Shown here: positions 1 through 9,149 of the stretch, in pieces
Layout of the letters: every line of letters begins with the position of its first letter
Numbering within the stretch: the first letter of the stretch is position 1
Assembly: GCA_029260735.1 (NCBI GenBank)
Contig: JAJDCR010000153.1
Coordinates: 29,280-93,279, forward strand
Origin: Planctomycetota bacterium
GTDB taxonomy: Bacteria > Planctomycetota > Uabimicrobiia > Uabimicrobiales > Uabimicrobiaceae
Direction of reading: 5' to 3'
Length of the DNA stretch: 64,000 nucleotides
The notes under the pieces: model-generated
The model's input: only the letters and a program-made list of their open reading frames with translations
Told to the model about the DNA's origin: nothing
The model's database searches: none
Program-made: the position numbers and the translations under genes

Positions 1-20
1 ATGTTGCTTTCTTGCAACAT
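1..20. repeat. Short perfect inverted repeat at window edge
   Basis: Seven-base arms (atgttgc / gcaacat) are separated by six bases. The left context is cut off by the window, so whether this is a terminator for a gene to the left cannot be decided; no T-run follows directly. Confidence 0.4.
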
Positions 21-459
21 CTTACTTCTGTATACCTTTTTGAGTGTTGCAGTTCTGTCACAAAAGTGATTCATTCTTTTTCTGATCTTTTTTTTTTAAT
101 TCTTTATGTATTATTTTTTAAGATTTTTTTTTAATGCTTGCTACTTATTTTTTTGAGAGAAAAAGTATTGTAAAATGTTTCCTCTTAAAGGATAAGAGAT
201 ATTGATAATAAAAGTTTTATCAAAAAACTTTTTTGCTCAAAGGAAGAAAACCTTCTGGGATATGTTTTTTTACCCTAGATGATATATTGTTTTTATTTTT
301 GGCATTTTTTTTGCTAATGGAAGTTAGCATCGAAATACCAAAAATACTATTTGGGAATATGTTTATTAGATAAGACTATGGCAAAGGTTATTTTGTTGCC
401 ATAACTATTCTGTTTTTAGCTCAGGGTAACCAAGTTTAGGAATTTAGAGGGAAAAATTT
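21..459. other. AT-rich intergenic region with hairpins, upstream of XRE gene
   Basis: I find no convincing gene here. Three hairpins stand out. One has arms ttgata/tatcaa (202-207, 218-223). A nested one has outer arms atttttgg/ccaaaaat (295-302, 338-345) and inner arms tgctaa/ttagca (312-317, 324-329). The third has perfect eight-base arms tatggcaa/ttgccata (377-384, 396-403), about 55 bases before the XRE start. They could be leader structure or operator sites for the regulator; the role is inference. Confidence 0.4.
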
Positions 460-795
460 ATGAAAAACAATATTGAAATTGGAGAAGCTATTCGTCGAGG
501 TCGCAAAAAAAAACGTTGGAGTCAAAGTGAACTAGCAGAAAAGATGAATGTACACCAAACTCATGTTTCTCAGTGGGAAAAAGGGAAAAAAAGAATTTAT
601 GGAGAGGATCTAATTAAGATTGCCCAAATGCTAGATATTGTAGATGAGCTATTCTATTCAAATAGGAAAGAATCTACAGAAGATATTCCTTTGCAAAAAT
701 TCTTGCAAGAGCAGCTACAGAACTTTGAGAAGCAACTGAGTGGCTATGGAAGGAAAATCGAAGATATGGAACGCAAGTTAGTCTGTTCTTCCTAA
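460..795 (+). CDS. XRE-family helix-turn-helix regulator
   Basis: This is a small DNA-binding protein of 111 residues. The N-terminal half (about residues 7-62) is a typical Cro/C1-type HTH with the pattern GEAIRRGRKKKRWSQSELAEKMNV, then THVSQWEKGKKR as the recognition segment. The C-terminal 40 residues are charged and helical (LQKFLQEQLQNFEKQLSGYG) and probably form a dimerising coiled coil. An AGAGGG site lies at good distance before the ATG. It stands alone, convergent with cstA, so its target is unknown; autoregulation through the upstream hairpins is possible. The family is clear, the function is not. Confidence 0.8.
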   Translation: MKNNIEIGEAIRRGRKKKRWSQSELAEKMNVHQTHVSQWEKGKKRIYGEDLIKIAQMLDIVDELFYSNRKESTEDIPLQKFLQEQLQNFEKQLSGYGRKIEDMERKLVCSS

Positions 796-829
796 GTTAG
801 TCTGTTCTTTCTAGTTCTTGTCCTATTTT

Positions 830-884
830 GCTATGGTTTATCTTTTCTTAAAAAAAGAAAAAAAGAAAAGAGTAAAACCATAGC
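830..884. terminator. Long hairpin between convergent genes
   Basis: The arms gctatggttt and aaaaccatagc extend inward through tcttttctt/aagaaaag to give an almost continuous stem of about 19 pairs around an A-rich loop. It sits between the ends of the XRE gene and cstA, so it probably works as a shared terminator, although the T-run is weak on both sides. Confidence 0.6.
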
Positions 885-897
885 ACGAATTGACTTT

Positions 898-2874
898 CTA
901 TTCCTTACGCAGTTTGCGAACTGTTAAAATGGCTTCTAGACACAACCACAGAGCCATAAATAAAACACTTCCTCCGACAACTACTAAAGACCATTCGCCT
1001 TTTCTCCAAAACTCTATTTCCTTAATTACCATTGCAATTAAAGTCATTGATAGCATAAAAATCATGGGCAAAAGAGTGTAGCGAATAGGTTTCCCTTTTT
1101 TGTAAAGGTAAATCGTCGCTAGCAGTAATCCCACTCCTCCCAGAAGTTGATTGGATGTTCCAAAAAGAGCCCATAGAGTTAGCCCTGCCGGTTTTCCATC
1201 GATTTTCATTAGAGCAAAAAAAGCTATCATTAGTACGGCTATAACAGTGGCGAAATATTTGTTACAAAAGGGCTTTATCCCCATATTGCGACCAATTTCT
1301 TCTACATTGTAGCGCAGTAGACGAGTGGCTGAATCAAGGGTAGTCATGGCAAAACCAACTACGAGCACGGCAATAAGGGTTTTTCCATAGAGAAGAGGGA
1401 TTCCTAGGTTGGAGATGAAATAACCTGCTCCGTTGACAAAGGCCGCTAGTTTTGCCCCAAGGCCATTGGCACTACTCCAACTTTGATAGAAGTAGTTCCA
1501 GCTTTCTTGAGAGCTAAAGCCAGCCGTACACGCAAGGATAACTCCCACCGCGAGAGCCCCTTCCATTAGCATCCCTCCATAGCCAATAAATAAAGCGTCC
1601 TTTTCATTTTTAATTTGCCGGACAGTTGTTCCAGAAGAAACCAAGCAGTGAAATCCTGAAATAGCTCCGCAAGCGATTGTTATAAACAAAAAGGGAAATA
1701 ATCCTGGAATACCACTGGTGGGATGAGGGAGGAAGAAATAAGCTTGGGGGTTAAAGGCAGGAGCTACAACTAATGGCATTCCTACAACTAAACCTAAGTA
1801 CATTAAGGCACAACCTATATAGAGTTGAAAAGAATTTAGGTAATCTCTAGGTTGCAATAACAACCATACTGGTAAAATGGAAGCGATTAAAGCATAGAGC
1901 AAAAGTCCCCAGATCCAAGCTTCTCGTGATTTTCCTAAAGCTTGTTGCAAATCAGCAACAATAATTTTATCTTCGGTTGCTTGAAAGAAATTTAACATGG
2001 TGCGGATGTTATGAGGAGAGAATGCTTGCCAAGTAACAGGAATGTCTTTATTTTGGTTAAGAATTTTATTGGAGGAGATGACTTTTTCCAGAGGATATAT
2101 TTTCTCTGATAAAGCTAAAGATGGATCTAATTTAGAGTTACCAAAATCTAAAATATAACAGTACTTATCAAAAGTTCCCTGAGCTTGAGTTTGCGAAATC
2201 TTCTCTAGGGTATTTGCATTCGTGAAAGGTCCATAAAAGGATAGTGGATATTCTATGCCTACGAAGAGAGCCCCAAAAATAGCAATTAACCCTATGATTG
2301 TGGCAATAGTTAAGTTTAAGTTAAGTTTGTAAACTAAGATACCAATAATAACAGCAATGAAAATAAGAGAAAATGTAGGAATGATAGCCTGAGGGTGAAA
2401 TTCTGTAAAAAGAATAGCTATAACAAGAGCAAAGACTCCCATTGCCAGAGAGAGTGTAAAGAATATCACCAATAAAAATAGGCGTTGAGCTCTTTTTCCT
2501 ATCAAATCGGAAGTGATTTCTCCCAAGGAGCGGCCTTCAAATCTCATGGAGATGGCTAAAGCCGTTAAATCTTGAACAGCTCCCAAGAAGATGGTTCCAA
2601 AAAAGACCCACAATAAAGCGGGCAACCAACCCCAAATTACAGCTATGGCAGGTCCTAAAATAGGGCCCAAGCCAGCGATAGAAGCAAAGTGATGTCCGAA
2701 TAAAACAAACTTATTTGTAGGGACAAACTCTTGTCCATCGTTTTTAATGTGTGCTGGAGTTAGGTTGTTCGGGTCTAACTCTAGTATTTTGGTTGCAATA
2801 AACTTGCCATAGATGAAGTATGCTGCTAAGAAGCCTACTATACTCAATGAGGCAATTAAAAGGGCATGTACCAT
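898..2874 (-). CDS. cstA: CstA-family carbon starvation protein (peptide/pyruvate transporter)
   Basis: This is a polytopic inner-membrane protein of 658 residues, close to the usual CstA/BtsT length. The family signature near residues 60-110 is clear: GHHFASIAGLGP, then GPAIAVIWGWLPALLWVFFG and a conserved GAVQD. About 15-17 hydrophobic segments follow, with a larger extracytoplasmic loop around residues 225-320. Known members import peptides (CstA) or pyruvate (BtsT) with protons; which substrate applies here cannot be read from sequence. It is the last gene of a leftward run starting with a TPR kinase at 7921, and a 63-base gap separates it from the preceding gene, so it may have its own promoter. 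Confidence 0.93.
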   Translation of the reverse strand: MVHALLIASLSIVGFLAAYFIYGKFIATKILELDPNNLTPAHIKNDGQEFVPTNKFVLFGHHFASIAGLGPILGPAIAVIWGWLPALLWVFFGTIFLGAVQDLTALAISMRFEGRSLGEITSDLIGKRAQRLFLLVIFFTLSLAMGVFALVIAILFTEFHPQAIIPTFSLIFIAVIIGILVYKLNLNLTIATIIGLIAIFGALFVGIEYPLSFYGPFTNANTLEKISQTQAQGTFDKYCYILDFGNSKLDPSLALSEKIYPLEKVISSNKILNQNKDIPVTWQAFSPHNIRTMLNFFQATEDKIIVADLQQALGKSREAWIWGLLLYALIASILPVWLLLQPRDYLNSFQLYIGCALMYLGLVVGMPLVVAPAFNPQAYFFLPHPTSGIPGLFPFLFITIACGAISGFHCLVSSGTTVRQIKNEKDALFIGYGGMLMEGALAVGVILACTAGFSSQESWNYFYQSWSSANGLGAKLAAFVNGAGYFISNLGIPLLYGKTLIAVLVVGFAMTTLDSATRLLRYNVEEIGRNMGIKPFCNKYFATVIAVLMIAFFALMKIDGKPAGLTLWALFGTSNQLLGGVGLLLATIYLYKKGKPIRYTLLPMIFMLSMTLIAMVIKEIEFWRKGEWSLVVVGGSVLFMALWLCLEAILTVRKLRKE

Positions 2875-2937
2875 AGTTTAAAGCCTGTTTACGAAGAAAA
2901 AACTTCGCCGGACGCCTTTCTGCTCGCCCATTTTGAT

Positions 2938-4209
2938 TTATTTTTTTCTGAGATTCTCGGGCTGGAAAACATTTTTTTCTGCTAACCACCAGTTTTTCCA
3001 GTTTTCATGTTGTTGAAAATTTTTCTTGGTCCAGCGCCGTAAGATTCCATATAAAATAGGGGTTAATTGAGGATCTCGCCCTAGCACTGGGATGATTTTG
3101 TGAATAGCATCTTTTTGTTTTTTTGGGGGGACAAAGAAAGAGTAAAAGAAAACCGATGGTAAATCACTAAATCGTATGGCGGAGTAAAAATGAGAACTAG
3201 AGTTATCGAGTCTCTGTTGATAAGGAGCGGGAAATACTTTTACTTTTGTCGAAGGAAAAATGAGACGTGGGTAGGACTTTTTTTCCCCTCGTACTAGACA
3301 AATAACGGGGATACGAGCAGAAATTTCAATTTCACGGTAGATAATGTTTTTAGGTTTTTCATTGTTTACAGTAAGCTTGGCTTTCCAGTGTTTTCCAGGC
3401 GGGAGAAGAATTTCTTTATCTAAAGGGAAAAAAATAGTTTTTGTGTCTGTTTTGATGTTACTGCTTAAGTCATAATCTCGGTAAATGACTTTAAGAATGA
3501 TAGAACTACTTTGAGTTTGAAGAAGAATTTCCTCAATGGCTTTGTTGTATAAATAAATATTGAGAGCAACTTCTTCCCCATAAGGAACAAAATCTTTTTT
3601 AGGACTAATGATGGCTTGAACTAAAGGCTGAACAAAGTTGTTGGCCCTGTGGTATAGTTGCTTAACTTTTTTATTAAAGCTGAGATCCGGCTCTAAGATA
3701 AGAATAGATTGGGTAATTCGTTTGGCTTTGTGGGCCGCTCCTTCTTCTTCAAGTAAACTTAAGGCTTCTTGGTATTTTTCATAAAAATACTTCTCTTTAC
3801 TCCATATTTTTTTTGAGTCTGAAAGAGAAGATTTCTTTAATTTTTCTAAAATATACCAATAACTGGGGTTTCCGGTTGATTGAAAGCGCTCTTGGACTAA
3901 GGGAGAAGCAGAAGAACCCAACTCAATAATTTGCTCTATAAGTTTTTGTTTGTCAGAGGAAGAAGCCTTTTCATCTTCTAGATAAGAAAAGAGAGTTTTT
4001 ACTCTTTTCTCAAGTACACCTTGGGCATAGACAAAATTGCCAAACAAGATTAGTAATAAACATAAAAGAATAGTTTCAAAACGTGTTTTAATTTTTAGAT
4101 TCTGGATTTTGCTTTTATGATTTTGTAAAAAAGCTTTCCTCTGGGTTTTCCAAGAAATGATGGAAATCATTTCGTAAAGTTTGTTCTTTATCGAATTTAA
4201 CCCACTCAT
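2938..4209 (-). CDS. Secreted protein of unknown function
   Basis: I do not recognise this 423-residue protein. A basic stretch is followed by a hydrophobic segment (about residues 45-62, ending GNFVYAQG), consistent with a signal peptide or anchor, so it should act outside the cytoplasm. Residues 65-160 look helical, the middle (about 190-330) looks like beta-sandwich segments, and the C-terminus ends in a Trp-rich WKNWW stretch of the kind seen after HEAT-like repeats. The reading frame overlaps the preceding gene by about 95 bases and I see no good later start codon before the hydrophobic segment, so translation is probably coupled. Its place between a membrane protein and CstA says envelope, nothing more specific. 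Confidence 0.6.
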   Translation of the reverse strand: MSGLNSIKNKLYEMISIISWKTQRKAFLQNHKSKIQNLKIKTRFETILLCLLLILFGNFVYAQGVLEKRVKTLFSYLEDEKASSSDKQKLIEQIIELGSSASPLVQERFQSTGNPSYWYILEKLKKSSLSDSKKIWSKEKYFYEKYQEALSLLEEEGAAHKAKRITQSILILEPDLSFNKKVKQLYHRANNFVQPLVQAIISPKKDFVPYGEEVALNIYLYNKAIEEILLQTQSSSIILKVIYRDYDLSSNIKTDTKTIFFPLDKEILLPPGKHWKAKLTVNNEKPKNIIYREIEISARIPVICLVRGEKKSYPRLIFPSTKVKVFPAPYQQRLDNSSSHFYSAIRFSDLPSVFFYSFFVPPKKQKDAIHKIIPVLGRDPQLTPILYGILRRWTKKNFQQHENWKNWWLAEKNVFQPENLRKK

Positions 4210-4789
4210 TAGACCACCTTATATAAATTTGTGTCCACTTTTTGTCAGTTGCGTCAAAAGGAAAAGCAACCAGAAACATTTGGAGATGATTTTTTTCTAA
4301 AGTTGATTTTTGAGAAAAAGTTTCTAAGTAAAAAATATTTTCTGGAGCGAGGTTTTGTTTGCCCAGATAAAAGGATAGAGGCTGAGTTTGATATTTTTGT
4401 CCCTCGCTGTCTTCCGCTTGGATTTTATTTTCTTGATCATGAAAGGTGATAGAGTCATTACCAAAGTTAATGACATAGAGTTTGAGATAAGTAAAGTCTT
4501 TTGTTTGAATTCTTTGATTAAGAACCTCATTGTGAAAACGATTTTGTTCTTGGGAGTCGGCGTAGGTTGTTAAAATAAAATGAGTTTTGAGAGATTTAGC
4601 TTTCCAAAAAGTTAAAAGTTTAGGCGCTTGCATGGACAAGAAGTTTGGCATTTTTGGGGGCTTAGGAGAAACTTGAGGAAGGATATAAGAGAGAAAAAAT
4701 AGAGAAGAAAGACATATTGCTATGATGAGTATGCAAGCATATTGTATGTAGGATAGAGTTTCTTCGAGGCGATTGATTGTGTTTCCCAT
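4115..4789 (-). CDS. Membrane-anchored protein of unknown function
   Basis: This 224-residue protein has one N-terminal transmembrane segment (about residues 15-38) and a C-terminal extracytoplasmic domain. The domain contains beta-strand patterns (YLKLYVINFGNDSITF and IYIRWSNEWVKF) that resemble a small beta-sandwich such as DUF4352-like domains; that comparison is only by eye. It starts nine bases after the MraY/WecA-like gene and overlaps the following gene, so it is part of the same transcript as the TPR kinase and CstA. No catalytic motif is visible. Confidence 0.6.
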   Translation of the reverse strand: MGNTINRLEETLSYIQYACILIIAICLSSLFFLSYILPQVSPKPPKMPNFLSMQAPKLLTFWKAKSLKTHFILTTYADSQEQNRFHNEVLNQRIQTKDFTYLKLYVINFGNDSITFHDQENKIQAEDSEGQKYQTQPLSFYLGKQNLAPENIFYLETFSQKSTLEKNHLQMFLVAFPFDATDKKWTQIYIRWSNEWVKFDKEQTLRNDFHHFLENPEESFFTKS

Positions 4790-4798
4790 CTAAAAATC

Positions 4799-5836
4799 CT
4801 AGGAAGTTTTTCGAGAAGCAAGTGAATGTTGAAAGTAAAGTAAGGCAAAGAAAAAGAGACCTATGGCTGATCCCAAGCAAGAATAGACAAGGAGAGCTGA
4901 ATCTAATAGAGCTATGCCTAAGGCTAAGAGTCCAAATAGAGATGTTAATAGTAGAGAATGGGAAAGAGTTTCGCCGGAAGACCACTTTACTTTTTGAATG
5001 ATTCTCTCTAAAGAAAACTTTCTGGTTTTAGAAAAATGTACTAGGGAGAGAGTTAAAGCAAGCCAAAGAGGGCCTGTGAGAACTATAGGGCTGACAATAC
5101 TTATCGAAAAATGGTTAGAGTAGTATCCTTCTAAAGTTAAAAAAGCTAGACAAAAACCAATGAAGTGAGATCCCATTCTCCCTAAAAAAGTACGCCTAGG
5201 GGGCATTTGTTCTATCATTCCTCCCAGAAAGGAACCTCCCATAACAGCACAGAGAAAGGCTTGTGTATGGTTTTGTTCTATAATTGCGAGAATAAATAAA
5301 AAACTAATGATTAAAGAGGGGATTCCTAAAGCAATGCCTTCTTGTGAATCTAACCAGTCTACTACATTGGTTAGGGCGATAAGCCAAAATACAGTAAGAA
5401 AGAAATTTCCTAGGTGAATGGTTTGACTTCCTAAGTTTACCGGAAAAACATTTAGCCAAGTAATATCTGTTTTTATTCCTCCACGGAAAAGGAGAAAGCC
5501 TACTACTATTTGACAAGAAAGAGAGATTAAAGTGGAGTGAGGGTAAACATCTCGGATTAAGCCTGTAAAAGCAAGAAGAGCTGCCCCTACTAGAATGCTA
5601 AGCAGTTTTTCATTTTCGATGGTAATGGGGAAATTAGGATCAAAATTTTTCCATAGAAAAAAAATGAAGAGAGAGAAAACAAAAGAAAAATAAAGTGGTC
5701 CCCCTCCTAGGTAGGGCAAGGAACCTTTTTCGGGAGGAGAAATAACATGGCAATAAATCGCTGCTCGTCGAAATGGTATGAGTAAAGTGAAGCTTGCAAA
5801 AAAAGCTAACCCAAAATAAGTGAAGTAATAGAACAT
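4799..5836 (-). CDS. MraY/WecA-like glycosyl-phosphate transferase family membrane protein, motifs altered
   Basis: This polytopic membrane protein of 345 residues has the outline of the polyprenyl-phosphate N-acetylhexosamine-1-phosphate transferase family, which starts wall or surface glycan synthesis on undecaprenyl phosphate. The PYLGGG motif (41-46) and the cytoplasmic loop with NVVDWLD (157-163) match the family. Two usual acidic sites are changed: the paired Asp motif reads GLIRD (92-96), and the motif normally GDxGS reads GRMGS (219-223). So either activity is altered or lost, or this is a distant subgroup. It lies 13 bases after the TPR kinase and nine before the next gene, in one operon. 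Confidence 0.7.
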   Translation of the reverse strand: MFYYFTYFGLAFFASFTLLIPFRRAAIYCHVISPPEKGSLPYLGGGPLYFSFVFSLFIFFLWKNFDPNFPITIENEKLLSILVGAALLAFTGLIRDVYPHSTLISLSCQIVVGFLLFRGGIKTDITWLNVFPVNLGSQTIHLGNFFLTVFWLIALTNVVDWLDSQEGIALGIPSLIISFLFILAIIEQNHTQAFLCAVMGGSFLGGMIEQMPPRRTFLGRMGSHFIGFCLAFLTLEGYYSNHFSISIVSPIVLTGPLWLALTLSLVHFSKTRKFSLERIIQKVKWSSGETLSHSLLLTSLFGLLALGIALLDSALLVYSCLGSAIGLFFFALLYFQHSLASRKTS

Positions 5837-5848
5837 AGTTGTTACCCA

Positions 5849-7921
5849 CTAGTTTATATTTGCTGTTTCGGGGCCTAGTCCACGTAGTTCTTCACAGAGA
5901 GCACGATATTGACGAGCTCCTTTATGATTTTTGTCAATGGCTAGTATATACTCTAATGCATTGACCGCTTGGGTGTAACTTGAGTTACGGAAATGCTCCA
6001 AAGCTTCCTGGAAAGAATCTTCCAATTTTTTTTGTTGGGTGATTTTTGTTTCGGCAAGACTTTTATATTCGAGAGCACCTTTATGGTTTTCCATATACTT
6101 GAGAACACGATCAAAGCATTTAATGGCTTTTTGCCATTGCTGCCCTTTGAAAAAGGTCATTCCTTGGTTGTAGAAAAAACCAATTTCCTCAATTTTATTT
6201 TCATCATCACTGCGAGCTAAACTTTCCGAAAGGAGCATTTTCGCTTCTAGGTTAGTTTCATCTAGCTCTAAAACTCGTTCAAATTTACTGATTGCACTGG
6301 TGAATTCCCATTTTTCATAAAGATCTAAAGCTTCTTTATAGGCACTTTCTAGCTCTGAACGATTGCGGGCGACTTTATCGAGCTCGTTTTGCGCCATTTT
6401 TTTGTATTTACGAGCTTCTTTGTGCTGAGGATAGAGTTGAAGAACAATTTCAAATGACTTTAGAGCATTCTCATAATCTTCATTTTTAATGGCAATGATT
6501 CCATCTCTATAATTCTCAGCCACTTGGGCCATCTTAATCTTCTTTTCGCAAAGTTTTTTTAACTTAGTTAGCCATTCGTAGTAAGGATTAATCTCTAGAG
6601 CTTGTTCAAATTTTTTCAGAGCATCTGCAAAATTATCTCTTTGGAAAAGTTTTTTACCGATTTTAGCTAAATGATCTACTCTTTCCCATTCATCGCTCGT
6701 TTGTTCCTTAGCCTTTTGATAGAGTTCTGGCATTTTCTTTTCGAGAGTATTTTGATGTCTTTTTACAGTGGCGGATTTGGGGTACATAAGGGAGATGCGA
6801 AAAAAATCTTGGACATAAGAATAAGCTTCTTCGTTCATAGATGCTTCATGAAAAGCGATTGCCTGATGAAAGGATTCTTCTAATATATCTTGTCGCTCAT
6901 GAGCTCTCTTTAGTTTATGTACCTCTTCTTTTTTGGCTAGAGCTTCTTTGTTACTTGGTTCAAGTTCAAGAACTTCATTGACAATAGAAAGAGCTTTTTC
7001 AAAGTCTTCGTCTTTTATTGCTAAAGAGACATCTACCATAAGAGAAGGAATTTTGTTTTCGACACTTTTTGAGGAAGTTCCTCTGCTGTTCAAAGCTTCG
7101 ACTATCTTATCGACGTTGTCAAAGCGGTCTCCTTCCTCTTTGGCAATTGCTTTTAAGACAATTTTATCTAAGTAAAGAGGAATTTGATCATTGATCTCAT
7201 TTGGAGTAATAGCTTCTTCGTTGAGGTGCAGCTTGTATAAGGCGATAGGGGATTCTGCGTCAAAAGGAACTCGACCAGTGATCATTTCGTACAGAATAAT
7301 TCCAAGTGCGTATTGATCTGTAAATGTGGAAACCGTTCCCTCGAATTGTTCTGGAGCCATGTAGGTAGGTTTTCCTAAAACGATTCCCGTTTGAGTGACT
7401 TTTTCAGAGCCGATGGTTTTAGCAATCCCAAAGTCCATTATCTTGACAACTCCATCTGGACGGATCATAATGTTGTCAGGAGAGAGATCACGATGTATAA
7501 TTTGGTCTTTTAAGTTGTGTGCGTAGGCAATTGACTTTGCTACTTGAGTAAAAATATCAATAGATTCTTGGACGACAAAAGCCCCTTGTTCTTCTAATAT
7601 GTCGGCTAAAGTTTTTCCTTCGACATACTCCATCGTAAAGCCTGTGCAATCTGGCTCCTCAATCGCGCTAATAACGCGGACAATGTTTAAGTGGTCGAGT
7701 TGTGCCAGTAAGCGCATTTCAATCTCGAAGCGTTTTTGGAAGCCTTTCTCCCCAGAAAGATGCGGATGGAAGATTTTGATCGCTCTAGGAATATCAAGCT
7801 TTTCGTCAAAAGCTTTGTAGACGGTACCAAAACCACCAATGGCAATTTTTTCTTTTATTACACAAGAACCGAAAGCTCGGTTGATCATACTGTCAAGTTG
7901 TTCGGGATTTTCTGAAGCCAT
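5849..7921 (-). CDS. Ser/Thr protein kinase with C-terminal TPR repeats
   Basis: This 690-residue cytoplasmic kinase carries a complete Hanks-type domain at residues about 20-280: GGFGTVY loop (29-35), lysine K49 in RAIKIF, catalytic HRD at 143-145, DFG at 163-165 and an APE motif. HRDLSPDN has Ser where Lys is common, a variant seen in active kinases. From about residue 295 to the end there are tetratricopeptide repeats (EKALSIVNEVLELEPSN, ADALKKFEQALEINP and more), which normally bind partner proteins. No transmembrane segment is visible. It is the first gene of the run that includes the MraY-like protein and CstA, so it may set the state of envelope synthesis or nutrient uptake; that link is inference. 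Confidence 0.93.
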   Translation of the reverse strand: MASENPEQLDSMINRAFGSCVIKEKIAIGGFGTVYKAFDEKLDIPRAIKIFHPHLSGEKGFQKRFEIEMRLLAQLDHLNIVRVISAIEEPDCTGFTMEYVEGKTLADILEEQGAFVVQESIDIFTQVAKSIAYAHNLKDQIIHRDLSPDNIMIRPDGVVKIMDFGIAKTIGSEKVTQTGIVLGKPTYMAPEQFEGTVSTFTDQYALGIILYEMITGRVPFDAESPIALYKLHLNEEAITPNEINDQIPLYLDKIVLKAIAKEEGDRFDNVDKIVEALNSRGTSSKSVENKIPSLMVDVSLAIKDEDFEKALSIVNEVLELEPSNKEALAKKEEVHKLKRAHERQDILEESFHQAIAFHEASMNEEAYSYVQDFFRISLMYPKSATVKRHQNTLEKKMPELYQKAKEQTSDEWERVDHLAKIGKKLFQRDNFADALKKFEQALEINPYYEWLTKLKKLCEKKIKMAQVAENYRDGIIAIKNEDYENALKSFEIVLQLYPQHKEARKYKKMAQNELDKVARNRSELESAYKEALDLYEKWEFTSAISKFERVLELDETNLEAKMLLSESLARSDDENKIEEIGFFYNQGMTFFKGQQWQKAIKCFDRVLKYMENHKGALEYKSLAETKITQQKKLEDSFQEALEHFRNSSYTQAVNALEYILAIDKNHKGARQYRALCEELRGLGPETANIN

Positions 7922-8029
7922 GAGTCGCCCTTGCTCATTACTTTACTAGGGGGTTTGTAAACTTAGTTAACTTAATCTCAAAATACAAAAAACCTCTATA
8001 TTTAGCAAGAATTTTTTTCGGAAGGAGTG

Positions 8030-9127
8030 ATGGTGAAATATAAAAAAGATCTTTATCTGGGAATACTTTGCTTTTTTTTCTTCTCTCTTTGGGTTTCTTT
8101 GTTGGGCCAAGAAATGAAACAAATTCAATCTGCTTTGCTGCAAAGAGCAAGAGAAGCTGCTCCTTATGTCGTGAAAATAGAAGTTCAAAGAGATGCTTCG
8201 TGGCAAGAAGATCTGCCTCCTGGCTACATTCTTTTTCAAGATGTGGAAAAACTTCCTTGGCCAAATAAAAAATTAAAAATAAAAGATATTCTTAAAAAAA
8301 AATTAAAATTAAGGCCATTAGGTTCTGTTTCGGGAATGATCATTTCTTCCCAAGGAGAGATTCTTACATCAGCTTACAATGTGGAAGGGAAAATAGAAAA
8401 AATTACAGTTACTTTATCTAACGGAAAAACTTTTCTTGCTCAGGTAATTGCTAAAAGTTATGCCGACGATCTTGCCTTGTTAAAAATTGATTCTAGGACT
8501 AAAGCTCCTGTTGCTTTGAAAAGTGATCTCTTTGAACAACCAAAAGTAGGAGCTTGGAGTATAGTTCTGGGAAGAGGTTCAAAAGATGCTTCTCTGAGTG
8601 TGCATTATGGTATCATTAGTTCTTTAGGATCTACCTCAAAAAGTTCTTGGCAAATTGATGCGAAGGTAAATCACCATAACACCGGGGGAGCAGTTTTTAG
8701 TATAAAAGGAGAGCTCCTTGGGTTAGTTCATCGCACAAGCCACTATAGTAAAATAAGGCCTAGTTCAGGAGTTGGCTTTGTTCTTCCTCTTTCTGAAATT
8801 CAGCGTCTTTTAAAACAACTGCGCCAAGGAGTAAATATTCCTCGAAAAAAAAAGCCTTACTTAGGAGTTCGAGTGGAAGGCAGTTTAAAAAAAGGAGGAT
8901 ATCGCTGGATGGAGGTGGCGGGGGTTTTTCCTGACTCTCCTGCTTGGCATGGTGGAGTTTATCCGTATGATTTGATTCAAAAGGTAAATGGAAAATCTAT
9001 TCGTAATAAAGTACATTTTCAAGGAATGATCGAGTCCTGCCGTATAGGAGAAACTATTTTCTTGAGTCTCTTACGGCAGGACATGGAAATCGAAATGGAG
9101 ATAGTTTTGGGAAAAGCCTGGTATTAA
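8030..9127 (+). CDS. HtrA/DegP-like secreted protein lacking catalytic His and Ser (pseudoprotease)
   Basis: A signal peptide (LGILCFFFFSLWVSLLG) is followed by a trypsin-like HtrA fold (about residues 95-265) and a C-terminal PDZ-like domain (KPYLGVRVEG onward). Counting from the GTG at 8027, the position of the catalytic His reads Tyr117 (ILTSAYNVEG), the Asp is kept (DDLALL, 148), and the nucleophile Ser is Thr219 (HHNTGGAVF for the usual NPGNSGGPL). It should therefore bind rather than cut substrates, although Thr as a weak nucleophile cannot be excluded. GTG, ATG and GTG codons in frame lie at 8027, 8030 and 8033; the AAGGAG at 8022-8027 fits 8033 best. A normal HtrA is encoded 2.6 kb away. 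Confidence 0.8.
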   Translation: MVKYKKDLYLGILCFFFFSLWVSLLGQEMKQIQSALLQRAREAAPYVVKIEVQRDASWQEDLPPGYILFQDVEKLPWPNKKLKIKDILKKKLKLRPLGSVSGMIISSQGEILTSAYNVEGKIEKITVTLSNGKTFLAQVIAKSYADDLALLKIDSRTKAPVALKSDLFEQPKVGAWSIVLGRGSKDASLSVHYGIISSLGSTSKSSWQIDAKVNHHNTGGAVFSIKGELLGLVHRTSHYSKIRPSSGVGFVLPLSEIQRLLKQLRQGVNIPRKKKPYLGVRVEGSLKKGGYRWMEVAGVFPDSPAWHGGVYPYDLIQKVNGKSIRNKVHFQGMIESCRIGETIFLSLLRQDMEIEMEIVLGKAWY

Positions 9128-9149
9128 GACACACCTAGCCTATGAAACT

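Noticed and set aside
890..1081. Reading frame on the plus strand within cstA
   Set aside because: It lies opposite a clear cstA reading frame, has no ribosome site, and its composition is that of an antisense shadow.
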